This document shows positions 27,947 through 47,900 of a DNA stretch of 64,000 bases, in pieces (position 1 is the stretch's first letter; every line of letters starts with the position of its first letter). Source of the stretch: Siniperca chuatsi (lineage: Eukaryota > Chordata > Actinopteri > Centrarchiformes > Sinipercidae); assembly GCF_020085105.1 (NCBI RefSeq), contig NC_058046.1, positions 18,655,175-18,719,174 on the forward strand. Direction: 5' to 3'. Under the pieces are notes generated by a model. That model ran no database searches. It saw nothing but the letters and a program-made list of their open reading frames with translations, and was not told where the DNA came from. The translations under genes were made by a program, and so were the position numbers.

Positions 27947-29504
27947 TCAGTCAGCAGTAAAAATCTACAATCATACAAGTACTAAATTCAAATGCTCAAC
28001 AACAGTATTTTGAACACGTTGCTTATATGAAGAAAATAATAATTACAACCAACACACAGATGCTTGAAATAATGGAACAGCAGTAATACCAGTAATGTGG
28101 ATCCAGCAATAACCACAAAACAAGATCATCTGGACTGATGGAGAGATAACAAACTGACAATACACTGAGAATGAATCGTGTAACAAACAAAAAATCTTCT
28201 GTGTACGATGATTTCTATTTTCAGGCAGGTATTTTCTAAATGTCTTATTCAATCAGTAGTTCTACTTTTTAAGATGCAAAGAAATGGCCCCTGAATACAA
28301 GCATACAGCAGGTAACCATGTGCATGCATTCATGTTTTTGAATGTTTCTGAATGAACAACACCAAACTTTGGACTGTTTCTATTCTACTCCATTCCTGTC
28401 TCTACCCTGAAGCATCAAGTGCATAACTCAAATATCTGAATCTAATCTAGGGATCAGGCTTCTTCAGCACTTCAACACACTCACTGTCCTGCTCTGCAAA
28501 GGCAGACTTCAGGCTTTTTCTTTTTCTGATGCCATCTGTTCTATGTTGTGGCAGTGCTATTTTATCCTGAGAACTAACTACTGTCTCTCATGCTTCCTGA
28601 GAGCATTTCCTGTCACTCCTTAACCTGTGGAAGAAAAGGGCAAGTCCTTTTTCATGTCTGCCAATGACCGCCATCATGCTTTGCAACTGCATTAGCCCTT
28701 TCAGTCGAGTACAAAGAGAAAAAAATCATCTGGGAAACGATAAACAAATACATTCAGAAGTATCATGCTAAGGCAATTTCCCTTGTCTTTAGTGGGCCTG
28801 TTTTACCTCATGTTCCCTCATCCTGTCTCAGAGGAGGATGACTATTTTTGGACACTCACATCTTTGTCACACGTGTGTCTCCAAGATAAAGCAGTCTTTA
28901 TACATACACGTTTCTTGTCCGCATCTCCCTCGGCACAGCCAGTGGGTCAATACAAAAAAATCAATCACATAATCATCATGTAACCACACACCTCCTATGG
29001 AGAGCATCTTCTCCACATGGAAACATACTGAAAAACAAAAGGTTATAAACATTCCCCACATTCAAAACACCATCTCTCTATGAAGAATTGGTTTCATCAC
29101 ACACCATTATAAACACTGACTAGTCAACTTTCATTTGACTAGAGATTCATACTGTTATTTAAGGGGGGGCAGCCCATAACCTTATTTTCTTGGCTATCAA
29201 ATGTATCAAATATGAATATTAAAGACCTCATGACATTATCAACAGATTCACCTTAATGGTTTCTAGTTGTTAAGACTGTGTCCATGGTGTGTCAGCTTAT
29301 CTTGTTTGTGCCTCAGATGTATAAAAACCACAGGAAAGGGGACACAAAGCACACAGCATTCAGTTCAAGTGTTTGGAACCAAGAGTGCTCCCATACTCCT
29401 TTTAAAACCGAAGTTACTCGGGGAGGCAGAGAGGAGAAACGAAGACGGGAGTGTTTTGGTCCACAAAAACATATCACAGTCCTGTTGGAGGACTACACGC
29501 CTAC
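27941..29504 (-). other. pik3ip1: pik3ip1 3' untranslated region
   Basis: The pik3ip1 stop lies at 29505-29507. Reading on along the minus strand there is no further gene-like frame until an AATAAA (plus-strand TTTATT at 27941-27946). I take the roughly 1.56 kb between as 3' UTR. A run of seven G occurs near 29163-29169 on the plus strand. Confidence 0.55.
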
Positions 29505-35588
<6,084 letters not shown>

Positions 35589-37049
35589 TTTGCAGAGCTG
35601 ACAGGCTGAATTCACCGAGAACAAAAAAAACAACAACCACCACCCAAAAATTAAAAACAATATACAAAATGGACGAAGGGCCTGTGCTGAATGTGGTTCA
35701 GACACACTGCTCCTACCACTGGAGTTCCAGCCCTTGTTTTTGCAAGAAGAGCTCTGCTTTCTTCGTAAACAGCCTTCAGTGGGAGGAGGAGGAGCTGCCC
35801 TTTGCAGTACAAACCTCAAGGTCCTAAAGCCTCACCAGGTTTTCACACAAACACACGCGCGCGCAGGAAAGCAGCTGAAAAATTGTCTGGCAACTTATAA
35901 TATGCATTCAGCCTTGTGAAACACTTCGTCAAAACAGTCGGCACGGAAAACCAACGAAGTTCGTTCACATTTTAGTTCAAGCTGCAAAAAAAATGATTTT
36001 TGGTTACTTCTATAATCCATCCTCAAAGTTTTTATTTTTCCTTTTCCCATAATAATTTCCATGCTTTTTACATTTTCTGTGGTTGCCTATAAATAGCTGC
36101 TCTGATTTCCATTTTAAAACACAGGGAGTCATTACTTTCCATTTATAATCCCCATCCAACTGCATCTGGCTCTCAGTGGTTGGTGTATCTGTCCAACCCC
36201 AGTCTTCCTGCTTCCCAGGCTTCCTCTCCACCCCATGAGGCCTGTTTTTCTGCTGGCCTTGGTCAGAAGAGGACTCCACAGAGGCTGATAAAGGACAGCT
36301 GCCAATAGTATTTGCCTCTATCTGCCTGTGTATACTTGCAGCAGAGAGGCCCTGTGTGTCATTGTTGGCTGACTGGTAAAGAGGGCAGCCAACGTGTGAG
36401 TCAGTCAATGTTCACTAAGCCACTTTTCAAATAGATGCTTACCCAGTTTTCAGGCAATTACTAGAGCAAACACACAGCATCTGTCCAGCACTCTCCATCA
36501 CACTCTGCTCATTCATGGTTACGGGGTGCAGGAGCCTTTCCCAGCATGCTCTGGGTGAAACCAATTTCCACCACAAAAAGAAAGAAAAAAACTGGATGAA
36601 ATGGTAGTTATGGTAAAAAATAAAAATGCTCATGGTAAGTTTTTGTAGTTTAAAATTATGCGAGTCAAAATTTAGACACACTAGGTCAAAATTATGAGAT
36701 AAAATGTATTTTATTTATTAAGTTTATTATTGCTAACTTTTCATGTTTTTTTCTTTTCCTGGCATAAATTGACCTCCATAACTACGTAAACTGAGCTGAA
36801 GTCGATTGATTAAGTGAAGTCGCTGACGACTAGAGCTGCGCAATTTTTCAACAATTTGATTTGAGACTTTTTGTCAGGAGTGGAAGCAACTGCTAAAATC
36901 TGTGATACAGCTGAGAATTATTTTTATATATTCAAAATAAACCATAATACACTAAAAGCCAAATGCTATGTTATCACAGGCTTCACATTGTATAAGGCTC
37001 ATTATTTACAGTGTCCACTACTTCAAGTGAGCAATGCTTGTAGGGAGTG

Positions 37050-37083
<34 letters not shown>

Positions 37084-38530
37084 TTCTTTGTAATATGCTT
37101 TACTGGAGATTTCCAGTTTTGAAAAATGAAACTAAGTAGCACTGACCATATGGAAGACAAACATTTTTGCAACACCCTCAATAGTTCACTTTATTATATT
37201 CAGCATAGCAAAGGTTTAAAAATCAAAATACACCGTTAAACTGACAAAACCCTTCTTTTGAGAAGCATTTCATTCATTAAGATTGTTACTTTAATTCCAT
37301 TTGAAGAATAAAAAACACTTGACTGATGGTTTTTTAACCTGACAAGCTAGGACCCGCTGGCTACTTGTGATACAACAGTGGAAAAACACTCTTTCATGCT
37401 CCAAATGGTGCACACATGTCTGTATGCATGTACACACATACACACACCCAATAAAAGTGGTTGTTCTTACTTGGCCTTGTTTCCTGTTGCCATAGTTAAT
37501 CATTTAATTAGCAGGACGCAGGCTTACTGAGAGACTCAGCACTCTCAGTAACGATAGCAAACGCTTTTATTAAGCCAGATGGTTATTTTCCAGTTTTATA
37601 CACACTTTGCCTTCAGGAAATTTCCAACCTTGCTTTTAAACTCACTTTTCAAACTTTGTTTTCAAGGTTGAGGCAGAAGATATAATATTGCACACATTGA
37701 TCAAGGAGAGTCTGATAGATGAATAAAAAGTAAAATTATTGTGTTTTCATCAGAATTGTGCCTGTTTTCAGGCATATTGACAAGCTGTCAAGAGCTCAAG
37801 CCACATTTTTTTTGCCTTTGTCTTGAAGTAGAGCAAAGTTCAAGCATCAATTTGTATTTTAAACAGTCTGTGCTATTATATGATGTTTTTGTCTGGTAAC
37901 AGCCATACAGTCACCAGCAGTTTCATCAATAAATGCATACTGCAAGTGTCATCAAGTGTGGCACAGTTCAAACTTTGGGAGAATTCTTGATAAGATAATT
38001 CAAGGTTTGTCCAAAAATGTTGATGTCAGTTTATCCCTACAACTTTCATGATCTAGCATTAGCTTGTTTGAGAATTTAATCACCTCTGACAATACCGTAT
38101 CAAAAGGAAATAAAAGTTGTCCATTTAATTAACATGGACAACCATTTCATGTCAGTGTTTGTCTAATACCGAGAGCCGCCCATCTCAAACAAAAGCAGTG
38201 GGCTATCTGATGATGTAAGACTGCTTTAGTGTGGTCCGTTGCGGAGCAACTGCCAGCTCTCTATCAGATCCAGTCAATCATCTTCAGCCCTCATGTGGTT
38301 GGAAAATGGACACTTATCCAGGCAGAAGGCCTCTAATGGAGCATTAAAACATACACTATATTCCCCTGCTGGGCACAAAGCAGCCCATTTCTCCAGATGC
38401 TGTTGCATTACATCACTGCATCAGTCTGAGCACTTGCTGCTGAAACATGGCAAACATACAACTTAGAAGAGAGGAAAGGAGCACTGCTCTGGATGGTGAT
38501 CAAAAAGACTGACCTGGGGCTATTCTGCTG
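35589..38530. other. Intergenic DNA upstream of pik3ip1 and downstream of the THADA-family gene
   Basis: No gene recognised. Contains an alternating (AC)(CG) tract at 35851-35865, an (ATT)n repeat near 37050-37081 and a non-repetitive stretch at about 38165-38470 that may be conserved non-coding DNA. Open frames up to 132 codons occur but have no family resemblance. Confidence 0.5.
37050..37081 (+). repeat. (ATT)n microsatellite
   Basis: About ten uninterrupted ATT units. Confidence 0.9.
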
Positions 38531-38553
38531 GCTGTATCTCTGCATAAAAAAGC

Positions 38554-38559
38554 TTTATT
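38554..38559 (-). terminator. Polyadenylation signal of the THADA-family gene
   Basis: Minus-strand AATAAA (plus-strand TTTATT) about 390 bp beyond the stop codon at 38950-38952. The sequence between reads as 3' UTR. A plus-strand AATAAA also occurs about 10 bp away, making a near-palindromic AT patch. Confidence 0.5.
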
Positions 38560-38949
38560 TTAAAAATGAATAAAGCTTCAGAAAATGTAATGTTATAAAC
38601 TCTTATTTAAAAGCGTTGTAGCAAAAACAGGCCTCTAGAACTTCAGAGGAACAACTACTTTGCTACACCGTCCTCCTCATGTGCACATGGGACCTAATGC
38701 CCAGTGGGTCTCTTCTCTGTATAGGTAATATGATGATGGATACAACTGACTGAAGCCACTGAGCTCTTACATAACTTAGTCAGCCTGGTGTACTGCAGCA
38801 TCAGCAGTTGCAATACTTGTTCAAGACTAAGGCTGCACATTTAGATGGCATAAGCATTCCTGAAATCTCCACAGGTAATTTCATCCCAGGCCTCAACGGC
38901 CAAAAGGCTTTGCTCATTGAGTGTACAGAAAAAAGCCCTGCACTCACTG

Positions 38950-41900
38950 TCATAGTGGCAGCTCTCCAGCCACAGCAGCTGTCACAGCAGAGGGAAAGTG
39001 GACACCGTTCTGACTGAGAAGGCTACAAACTTCCTGTAAACTAATGTACAGGGATGAAGGATCACAAAGGTGTCGTACATCATCAGATGTTTTCAACAGC
39101 CGGAGGAGAAAGGCAGCCCTGGTGAACAGGCCACACAGGGTGCTGTGATGACGGGGGTCCGTGAGGAGAGCCAGCCAGGCCGGGGTCAAAGTCTCAGCTA
39201 GAGAGAGAATATATAATCACCTTATAAAATTTACATAATTCACATAGTCATTTATCAAACACATTCTTATATTCAGACTGACAAGCTAATGTGGTACCTG
39301 GCTGCAGCTCTTTGCAGACTGCAAGGCTGTCTATCACCTGTGCAGCACTCGCCTCTGCCCATGCACTCAGGCTTTGTGCCAAAGCAGAGGATTCAGAGTA
39401 TTTTCCAGCCATCTGCAGCAGGTAAGGCAGCACATGTGCAGACATTACAGAAAGCTCTGCAAACACATTGGCCTCATCCTGCTCATACAGACTGGAACAC
39501 CTGAATAAGAGAGCAATAACAACAGTTAAGCAACACTCAGTCAAGGCTGCTCTGTTTGTACAAGTGTATTGATTCAGTGAGGTAACATACCCAGTCTCGA
39601 AAGCCTCTCTCAGCACAGATCTGAGGTCAGGCGGAGGCAGGTTACACAGCAGCACCTCCAATGTGCCTGGAGTATCCCAGCATTCCTCCAGCAGCAGGTC
39701 CAGCAGGAGTGGCAGAGCCTGGTTGACCTGCATAAGGTAGACGCTCCTCTGGCTTTTTCCTCTTCTTGCATGGTGCAGCATGGAGGTAAAACAGGCCGCT
39801 TTCATCCTCACCTGCTGGCTTTGGTCCTGCAGCAAGTGCAGACCTGTGTTGATCAACCTCAAAAGAGAAAGATTCAACATTTTTATTTCTGTTAATCCGA
39901 GTGTATCATTCTATTGACAACACTATTTGATTTCCTTCATACCTGATCATGATGGCAGGCAGAGTGCTGTGTTCTCTCAGGCTCAGTAGTGGAACTCCAC
40001 CAACACACAGAGCTTCAGCACACGCCATCCTGAGCACTTCAGGGGCATCTGGGGACCGCTGGCACTCCAAGACGCTACACCAGCGCTGGAACATGGATAT
40101 CTTTAGACTTGGATTTAGATTTGCACAAAGATAGGAAGAAAGTCAGAGATGCAGGTAGAAGTGTTCCAGTATGTGACTCTATACTGAAGTAAAAAAATAA
40201 ATAAATGAATAAAAAAAAGGACTATAAAACATGTAAAACCTGGAGTCTGACCACTGGGAAAGCAGCAGACTAGCAGCATACAGAGCCTGGGACAGAAACT
40301 CTGGCCCGCCTCGCTGGTCCTCCAGGTCTCCAAGCAATAAATTCAGACACTCAGGCAGAACCTGATCCTCCAGTGGGGCTGACTGAGGAAGATGTGGTAA
40401 AGTAGAATCACCTCCGGCCATCACTGCTACCAGGGCTGCGAGGTAGGCTCTGCGGTACTCCACGCTGTGGCTCAACAATGCCTCCCTCAGGTTTGACTGG
40501 AGATAGAGAGCAAGAGTATAGTCCTTTGATCTACTTGTCAAATGATCGATGTTCTTTTAAAACCAGCTGTACACCGACTGGCTCTCACTAGGCATCATTC
40601 AAAAGATGTAGAATGTATTTCCAACATCACTGCTTATCACAAAAAACAAGAAAAATCTAATACATATGGAATACAATTTTAGATTCTTTTATTTGCTTTT
40701 ATCACACACTATTGTAAAGAAAGACATTTTTTGAAAATATAAACAACAACAACAACAACAACACGTACAATACTATTTCAGTGGTTTCCATTAGTTCAGT
40801 TCTTCAAATAATCTAAACACCTTGTTTAAAATGTATGTTCAGACAGATCCTGTTTTCCTAGTTTAAATGATAATCCCATAACCTGTTGTCTTAGTATTCA
40901 CTACTTACAACTTACAGTGCCCAGTGGCAGTGTAGTATTTCTAATGGTTTCCTCAACAAAAAATTAACAACTTTACAATCACCATTATTATAATAAAACT
41001 AAATCAGAGACATAAAAACAGAGTCCCCTATTAAATAACATAATATGGGTAAACAAGTGCTGTAAAATAAATGACTAGGCCATATGAACAGTAGTCCCTA
41101 TCTTTGTCTGTAGATATGCAGTGTCACATCTTATCAAGCTTATTTTAAAGAGAGTCAATTAAACACTAAACAGGACATAAGGCTCAACTGGCTGGTCTAG
41201 ATAATGTAACATGCTGGAGAGTTCATCTAAATGACCTACATGAACAGGAAATAATAAAAGGACAGATATCCTCAGCCTGACTGTACTGAAATCTCCTTGA
41301 TTACATAATATAATAGCTTATAGACACACCCTGTCTATGTTATGTTGGAGGGAAAAAAGATCTCCAGACAGATTTCAGCCTCAGATGGCATTATATTTAA
41401 GCCTATCTTTGCTTCCCCAATTTCCTCACATTGTGCTCTAAGAAGGTCATTATACTGAAAGCTGTTAGACAGGTTTTTGGAAAGGTTGTTTTCTTCAAGC
41501 TGAAATCTGGGGAGCAGATCATGTCTCACCTGCAACACCCTCTGGATCACCTGTTTCAAACTGGTCTGCTGCGAACCCTGCCCATCCACCACCCACGTAA
41601 CCAATGAGAGCCTCAGATCAGGGCTCACTGCAGAGAAGTTGTCCCAGATTTGACATGCCCACTTTAGATCTGCACATAGAAAGTGGATGGCTTGTTGGTG
41701 GAGGGATGACAACCCAACCTGTGGAGATGACATAGATAAAGCATTAGAAAAAATATCTGTTAGGGGATCCTGGTAGCCTTGTGATTAGAAGCCCCTGAAA
41801 ACTTGGCTAAAGGCCCTAAAAATGAATTTTCTTAATCAGCTTCTTATTATGAGGGCTGGGGTCTTACATGAATGCACTATTTTCTGACAAAGTTAGAACA

Positions 41901-44900
41901 GTTTTGTATGGAGCCCCCGAAGGGTCACGGCCACTTAGAACCAGTGAGAAGAGCACAGACAAAACCGCACAGGCAGAAACTCATGTGAAATAACCTGTTC
42001 AAACTTGTTGGCAAAATGTTGGCATGTGTGTCACGCACCTGAAGCTCCTGTTGAGGTGTTTGCAGGTCATGCATGAGTGCGTCACTGAGCTTTGACAGGT
42101 AGGTCTCACAACAGAATCTTCTTAGGGAGTGTGCCACCCTGACATAGGCCGCTCTCACTAGGGGGCAGCGTTGAGCTTCAGTCCCCAACCACAGCGAGGC
42201 ACCTACCCTGCTCAGCACCTCACACAGGTCAGCTGAAGGGGCACTGGGAATAGAAACGCCACGGCATTTCAAAGCCTGAGAGTGTCTGATGAATAAATAA
42301 ACAGCTGTTTTGAAGTCTCACCTGTCTGTGCAGAGAGCTCTCTCTAGAATAGCTTTGATCTGCAGCAGTTGTCCGTGGAGCCCGTTGTGACAACAGCGCT
42401 CCTGTGGACTGGGCAGTTGAGCCGTCAGTTTGATGAGGATGTTCATGTACTCTGAGGGGGGAGTCATGGCAACCAAAGCCTTAGAGGCCATCACTCTCAC
42501 ACTGTAAATAGGACTGGCAGACAGCTGGAGTAAAGGAGGCAGGAAGTCTGACAAAGTTCTGGCAGAGGAAAACCAGAGAAGACATTCACTTGGTCAAATA
42601 ATATTCAGCATGAAGTTTCATAAGGTAGTTCTAGCTACATATTTACTGTACAGACATAAGAGTGGTATTGATTTTCTTATCTTACTCTTGGCAAGGTAGC
42701 AAATAAACTTATTTCCCAAAATGGCAAACTATTCCTTTAACCAGTGGTCCTCAGTCACACATTTTAATTCTAATCAAACACCAAAACAGCTAATTTCTTT
42801 GTTAAGCTCCTTCTTCACTGGTAAAGGTGAGCAAATTATTGAATACATAGGCATAACATTTGGTTAGAATAAAAACCTACATACTTTAGGCCTGGATGAA
42901 AACCACTGCTATAAAGAATTATAATAGTTAACCTGACCAAACTGTCTAGTGATAAGTGAACAGTAATCACTCTGTTGAGTCTTGGACACCGGGCTGTAGT
43001 TGGGCTAACAGAGTGAGGACAGGGTAGAGCGAGGGTTGGAGGTGTAGCTTGGCCTCATTAGATGGACCCTGGAGGTCTTGTGCTGCCCCTCTGAGCTCGC
43101 CCAGGAGGAAGGGCTGCAGCGCAGGGTAGTGGAAGAAGAAAGCAAGGGGGGACATGCCATGCTGGGTAGGGCCACCCTCTTCACTGCTGGGCCGCTGGCC
43201 GAGCATTCGCGAGCACAGAGAACCTGGAAACAGATTTGAATTACTGTAGTATCAGGGGTAATAATTAGAGTTACACCAAATAGTCGATTAATTGATTATT
43301 CAAAAGACAGAAAAGTGTTATTATTTTTCAGCAATTATTCTGATAATCGACTGATCGACCAATCGTTTTTTAAGCAAAAATGCCAAAAATTCACTGGTTC
43401 CAGTATTTGCTAGATTTCTTTATCTTCTATGGTAGTAAACTGATTATCTGAATGAATAATAACCAAATATTTAGGTTTTGGTCTGTCAGTCAGACAAAAC
43501 GTGCCATTTGAATTAGATTCAAAGTTCATCTGGCCAAATACAGACTAAAAGTAAAGCTCTAAATGTGCCCTGTCTTACTGTAAAGTTGCAGAGCTGCATT
43601 CCTCATGGCCCAGCAGGGAGAACTAAGCAGAGTGAGTGACAACATGGCAACAGCAGGAGCAAACTGAAGGACAGCTACTCCCAGACCTGAACCACGCACC
43701 AGGGCCTGCAGAGTGTGAACCGCACACACCTGTAAGGGAAAGGACAATTATGTGACTGCATCTGTCTTTGTGGTTATAAAGACCAATATCCTCATTCTTG
43801 TTGCTGTGTCTGCGAACCTGTGGCAGGTCTAGTGTTTGGTCCCAGTTCTCAGGTAGAGGGGTTTTGGCTGTCTCCAGTAAGGTTTGCATACTGTGGGCTA
43901 ACAGCGGTCTTGCTTTACTGGCCTCCCCTGCTGACACGACACACAGGATGAGCATAGGCAACCCTGCAGCCCGCCGGGTCACGGATGTAGATCGAGGGGA
44001 CTGCACAACCTGCAATCCCTAGAAAGAGACAGGAGAAGAATACATCTATAAGCCAGGAGTTCAGCATCTCCATTTATTAATGAAAAATACATTCAAGCAT
44101 GTATAACCACTCACTTGTTTCAGCATGTGGGCCGGGATATCCCTAAGATCTGGATCATTGCTGTTCAATAGAGAGGCACAGAACTTGGTGAAGCCTATAC
44201 AGCATCCCTCTACTGCCCCCTGGTGAAGAGATATATGTTTTTCAGAGAAGAACATGAGCATTGTGGTGATTCAGACTTAATGCCTCTAAATGGATTTATA
44301 GAACTTACCCAGTGACGGCATTTGAGAAGAATATTCTTGAATATTTTTGATGCTTTCATTAGATCCCCTTTTTTTAGAAGGCACTTGCTGGGTTTGGATT
44401 CGGTGAGAATTTTCTCCACCAGTGAACCTAAAAAGACTCCTATTTCCTAATAAGAAAACATGAAAGCAAGTAATGTTGAGAAAAAATACACATGCAGCAA
44501 ATACGCTAAGCTAAAATGCCAGTCTTTTGCCATCTTCCTAAATGTACATCTGGTTTTACCTTGAGGGAGACCCAGCAGCAGGTGAGAACGAGGCTGTGCT
44601 CTTCAGATAGCAGGACACACTCCTCTCCATCCCCTTGGTCTCCTCCAGACGCTTGGGCTATTAGAGAGCTGATGGCGTTTCCCATATCACAAAAAGAAGG
44701 GGGGGCATCTAAGACAGAAGAGAGCAATTTACTGTTTGGTGTCATAAATAAATCTGAAATGTTGTGTACTTCATCCCCAAATCAGTATTTTTTCTGTAGA
44801 TTGCTCCATTACCCTTTTCAGTGGCACAAGCATCCCGGTCTCCATACAGAACACCCAGCAGCAGCAGAGAGATATTCTCTAGCAGGCCCAGCACCAATGT

Positions 44901-47900
44901 GGTCAGACTGTGGTCAAGTGTGTCATAAACACTGCTGGGTGCCTCAAGCAAACACCTCTGAAGAGCACTTACAACACCTGGAACATAATTCGTGACAGGA
45001 TTTAAAGAACAGGACAATGTTTTCTAAACATCATTTATGGTAGATGTCAGTGTTGTAGATCTCACCGTGTATGGGCTTGGTCCTGGCAGCAAGCATCATG
45101 TCAGCCTTGGCTGTCAGGTAGTGCTCCTCCAGCTCCTTCAACAGGAATTTGAGCATGCAGGAGGCCTTTGGTTTACTTCCACTGCTGACAGTAATGTTGC
45201 TGTTCAGCCTGCAGTCCTCATGCTGGTCTTGTGATCTACAGGTAGAACAACAACTGATAACTGCTTATCCTTCGTATCTAAAGCAGGCATAATTCTGTAT
45301 GTATGTAGTAGGCATGGCTTACTTCTGAAGGAGGACCTTTATCATCAGTGCTCCCATCTGAGCCTCCTGTACCCGAGGACTGCACAGAAGCTGTTTGGTT
45401 CGCGTGAGCAGCACTGCAGCGAGATCATCTGGAAAACTGGGTGGGAAAAATCTCAACAACAACCCAGCTGAGAGCTCCCGAATCTGTAAAAGACCAAAAA
45501 AAAATCCTTTATCTATTCTAAAATATTCTACCCCCACCTATGAGGCAAGTTAAGGCAGCTCTACCTCATTTGTAGAATCTTCTAAACAGCTGATAAGGAC
45601 CAGCTGTTTTGTCCTGCAGACGAAATCCCACTGCCCTCTTTGTCTGGCACAGTTAATAAGAGACCTCATATTCGCTGCAAAATTGATTTAATGAAGCTCA
45701 TTAAAATTCCAAGCCAAAATAATATAAAACTATTATTTACGCATAGAACCAAATACTAGCATCATATAGTAGTATAAAGAATAAATTTGTTTTTGGGGTT
45801 TTTTTGGCCTACATTTTGCAATCACTGGTTTTCCCAAACTGACCTGGAGGTTGCCCCTTCTTTTTGTCTGGGCTCCAGGTGTCTGTGCAGGTCTCCAGCA
45901 CTGCAGACAGCAACAGCAACGCAGTCTTCTTCCTCTGATAACTGTGTCCTGGTGCCAGATAGCTGTATGGAAGTTGACCCAACCATTCAACAAACCCTAT
46001 ATGATATAAAAAAACAGAAAATAGACAAAAGAATGGAAAGATTTACTGAAAAAAGAGAGAACTTTTAAATTACAAACAATGCAACAAAGGCAAATAATAT
46101 TAGGCTGGATGCCAAGTGGCCTTATTTGTTATCCGTGTCCTGATTCTTGAGACTGTTCCCCTTGACATTAAATATTTTATAATTTTAGTGCAATTTCAAT
46201 TTGGGTATAGATGATTAAGCCTCCTTGGAGATCTGTTGTTTCATTTTGCTTTAAAGACTCAAATATATATTTGCTAATTGCAGGTTTCTGCAATGTGTGT
46301 GTCACTGTAATTAAGTCTTTTTCCACAAAATGTTGGGTATTCCCTGTAGGTAGCCTATCTATTTTTGATCAATGTTAAGAGTCATGTTGGCAAGTAGCAT
46401 CAGTCTGTGAACAACAGCTGTACCAGAAACTTGTAATTTAGTGAGCATTAGTAAGGAATATAGGAATGTATACCTTCAGTTGAAACATTCAGTATAGACG
46501 TATAAAGTTAACCACAAAATATAGTATGATAAATGTTTATCAGTCTGTACAGTAGAACAGTTTATTGTTGTGAATATAAAACAGCAGCTGTCAGTAAATC
46601 TCACCTATTCCCTGCTCCAGTATATCCTGTGCCCTCTCTGAATGGGTGGCATCTCCTTTCTTTTTGCCCTTCTGTCCTCTAACATGTGCCAAGCAGCCGT
46701 CTCTGATACGAACCAGAAACTTCTTCACTCCAGCCTGAAAATGCTGGCGAAAAGGCGAGGACTCACAGTTTAGGTTCTGAGGAATAAACATCCTCATTAT
46801 TGACATCTCCTCGGTGATTGGAGTGTCTTTGGTCTTTGGGCTGCAGCAGAGGAGGTTGAGAGCAGCAAGACGGACTTTGTCATCTGCAGATCCGAGAGCT
46901 AGCTGGAGGGTTTCAAGGGTTGAGCTCCCCTGCAGAGCCCAGGGAGAGCCTCCAGTCACGGCTCGATAGGAGCTCATAATGCAGGCCCAGGCGTGGAGGT
47001 GGCCAGGGGCGAAGGGGTCCAGAGAGGCCAGCAGAGGATGCACAGCAGAGGGGAAGACGTGAAAGGTGCAGGGTAATAAGTGTGTTGAGCTGTTGTTCTG
47101 TAGAAGAGTCACATCAGACGTCAGCGCCTCATGAAGCACGGGCCGCCAACGCCTCGCCCACTGATTGGCCAGATCCAGCTCAGGGGGTGAAGCAGACTTT
47201 TGTGAGCCATCACACAGCTCTCGCCTCTGCTGCTGGATCAGACACTTGTAAAGCTCTGATCCACATGGCGACAGGTGATTGGTTGACAAGCACTTCAGGA
47301 GATGATTGGGTATTTCAGCATATTGATCCAGCACCTGATTGATTAATGAAACATCAAAGTCATCATGACCACTACTGACTACATTATAACATTATTAACA
47401 CTGTAATAACCGTTAATCCTCACCATATCAGTACCCAGATATGGCAGTAGGGCACAAAGGCGATGATATTTGGCTTTGGCTTCCCAAGGTAGTTTGATTA
47501 TTCGCTGAAGTAGAGTAAAAAAAAGAGTCTTCTTTGTGTCACAAAACTGCTCACAGTCCATCTCATAGATGTCCAGCAGCAAACAAAAGGCACTGCGCAC
47601 AAAGTCTGACACACCTTCCACCTGCCAATGCACAGTAAGACAGATATCACTGAGCCATCCTGGCAGTAATATGTCTTTAAATTATTTTAGAAGCTAACAA
47701 GCTAATGTTAATAAAGCTAAAACTGTATTGTTTAGTAATGGAACATGGTCAGATTAGAATAATCCAAAGGTTCTTAGCATGCTGTATACTATATACTGCA
47801 ATATTTAGACTGTTGAGTTTACAAAGTCAAATAATGCCCTTTTACATCAATGTTTTTTTTCAGGTTTTGGAATTGCAATAATATAATTTTGTTAATTTCA

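Noticed and set aside
36010-36408. 132-codon minus-strand frame upstream of pik3ip1
   Set aside because: No domain, no splice context and no family resemblance; low-complexity Lys-rich end.
41758-41800. Possible tRNA-like SINE head in THADA-family intron 25
   Set aside because: Only a loose resemblance to an A-box segment (CTGGTAGCCTTGTGATTAGA) and no B box found.
44516-44995. 159-codon plus-strand frame
   Set aside because: It is antisense to THADA-family exons 17 and 18, whose frame and splice sites are far better supported.
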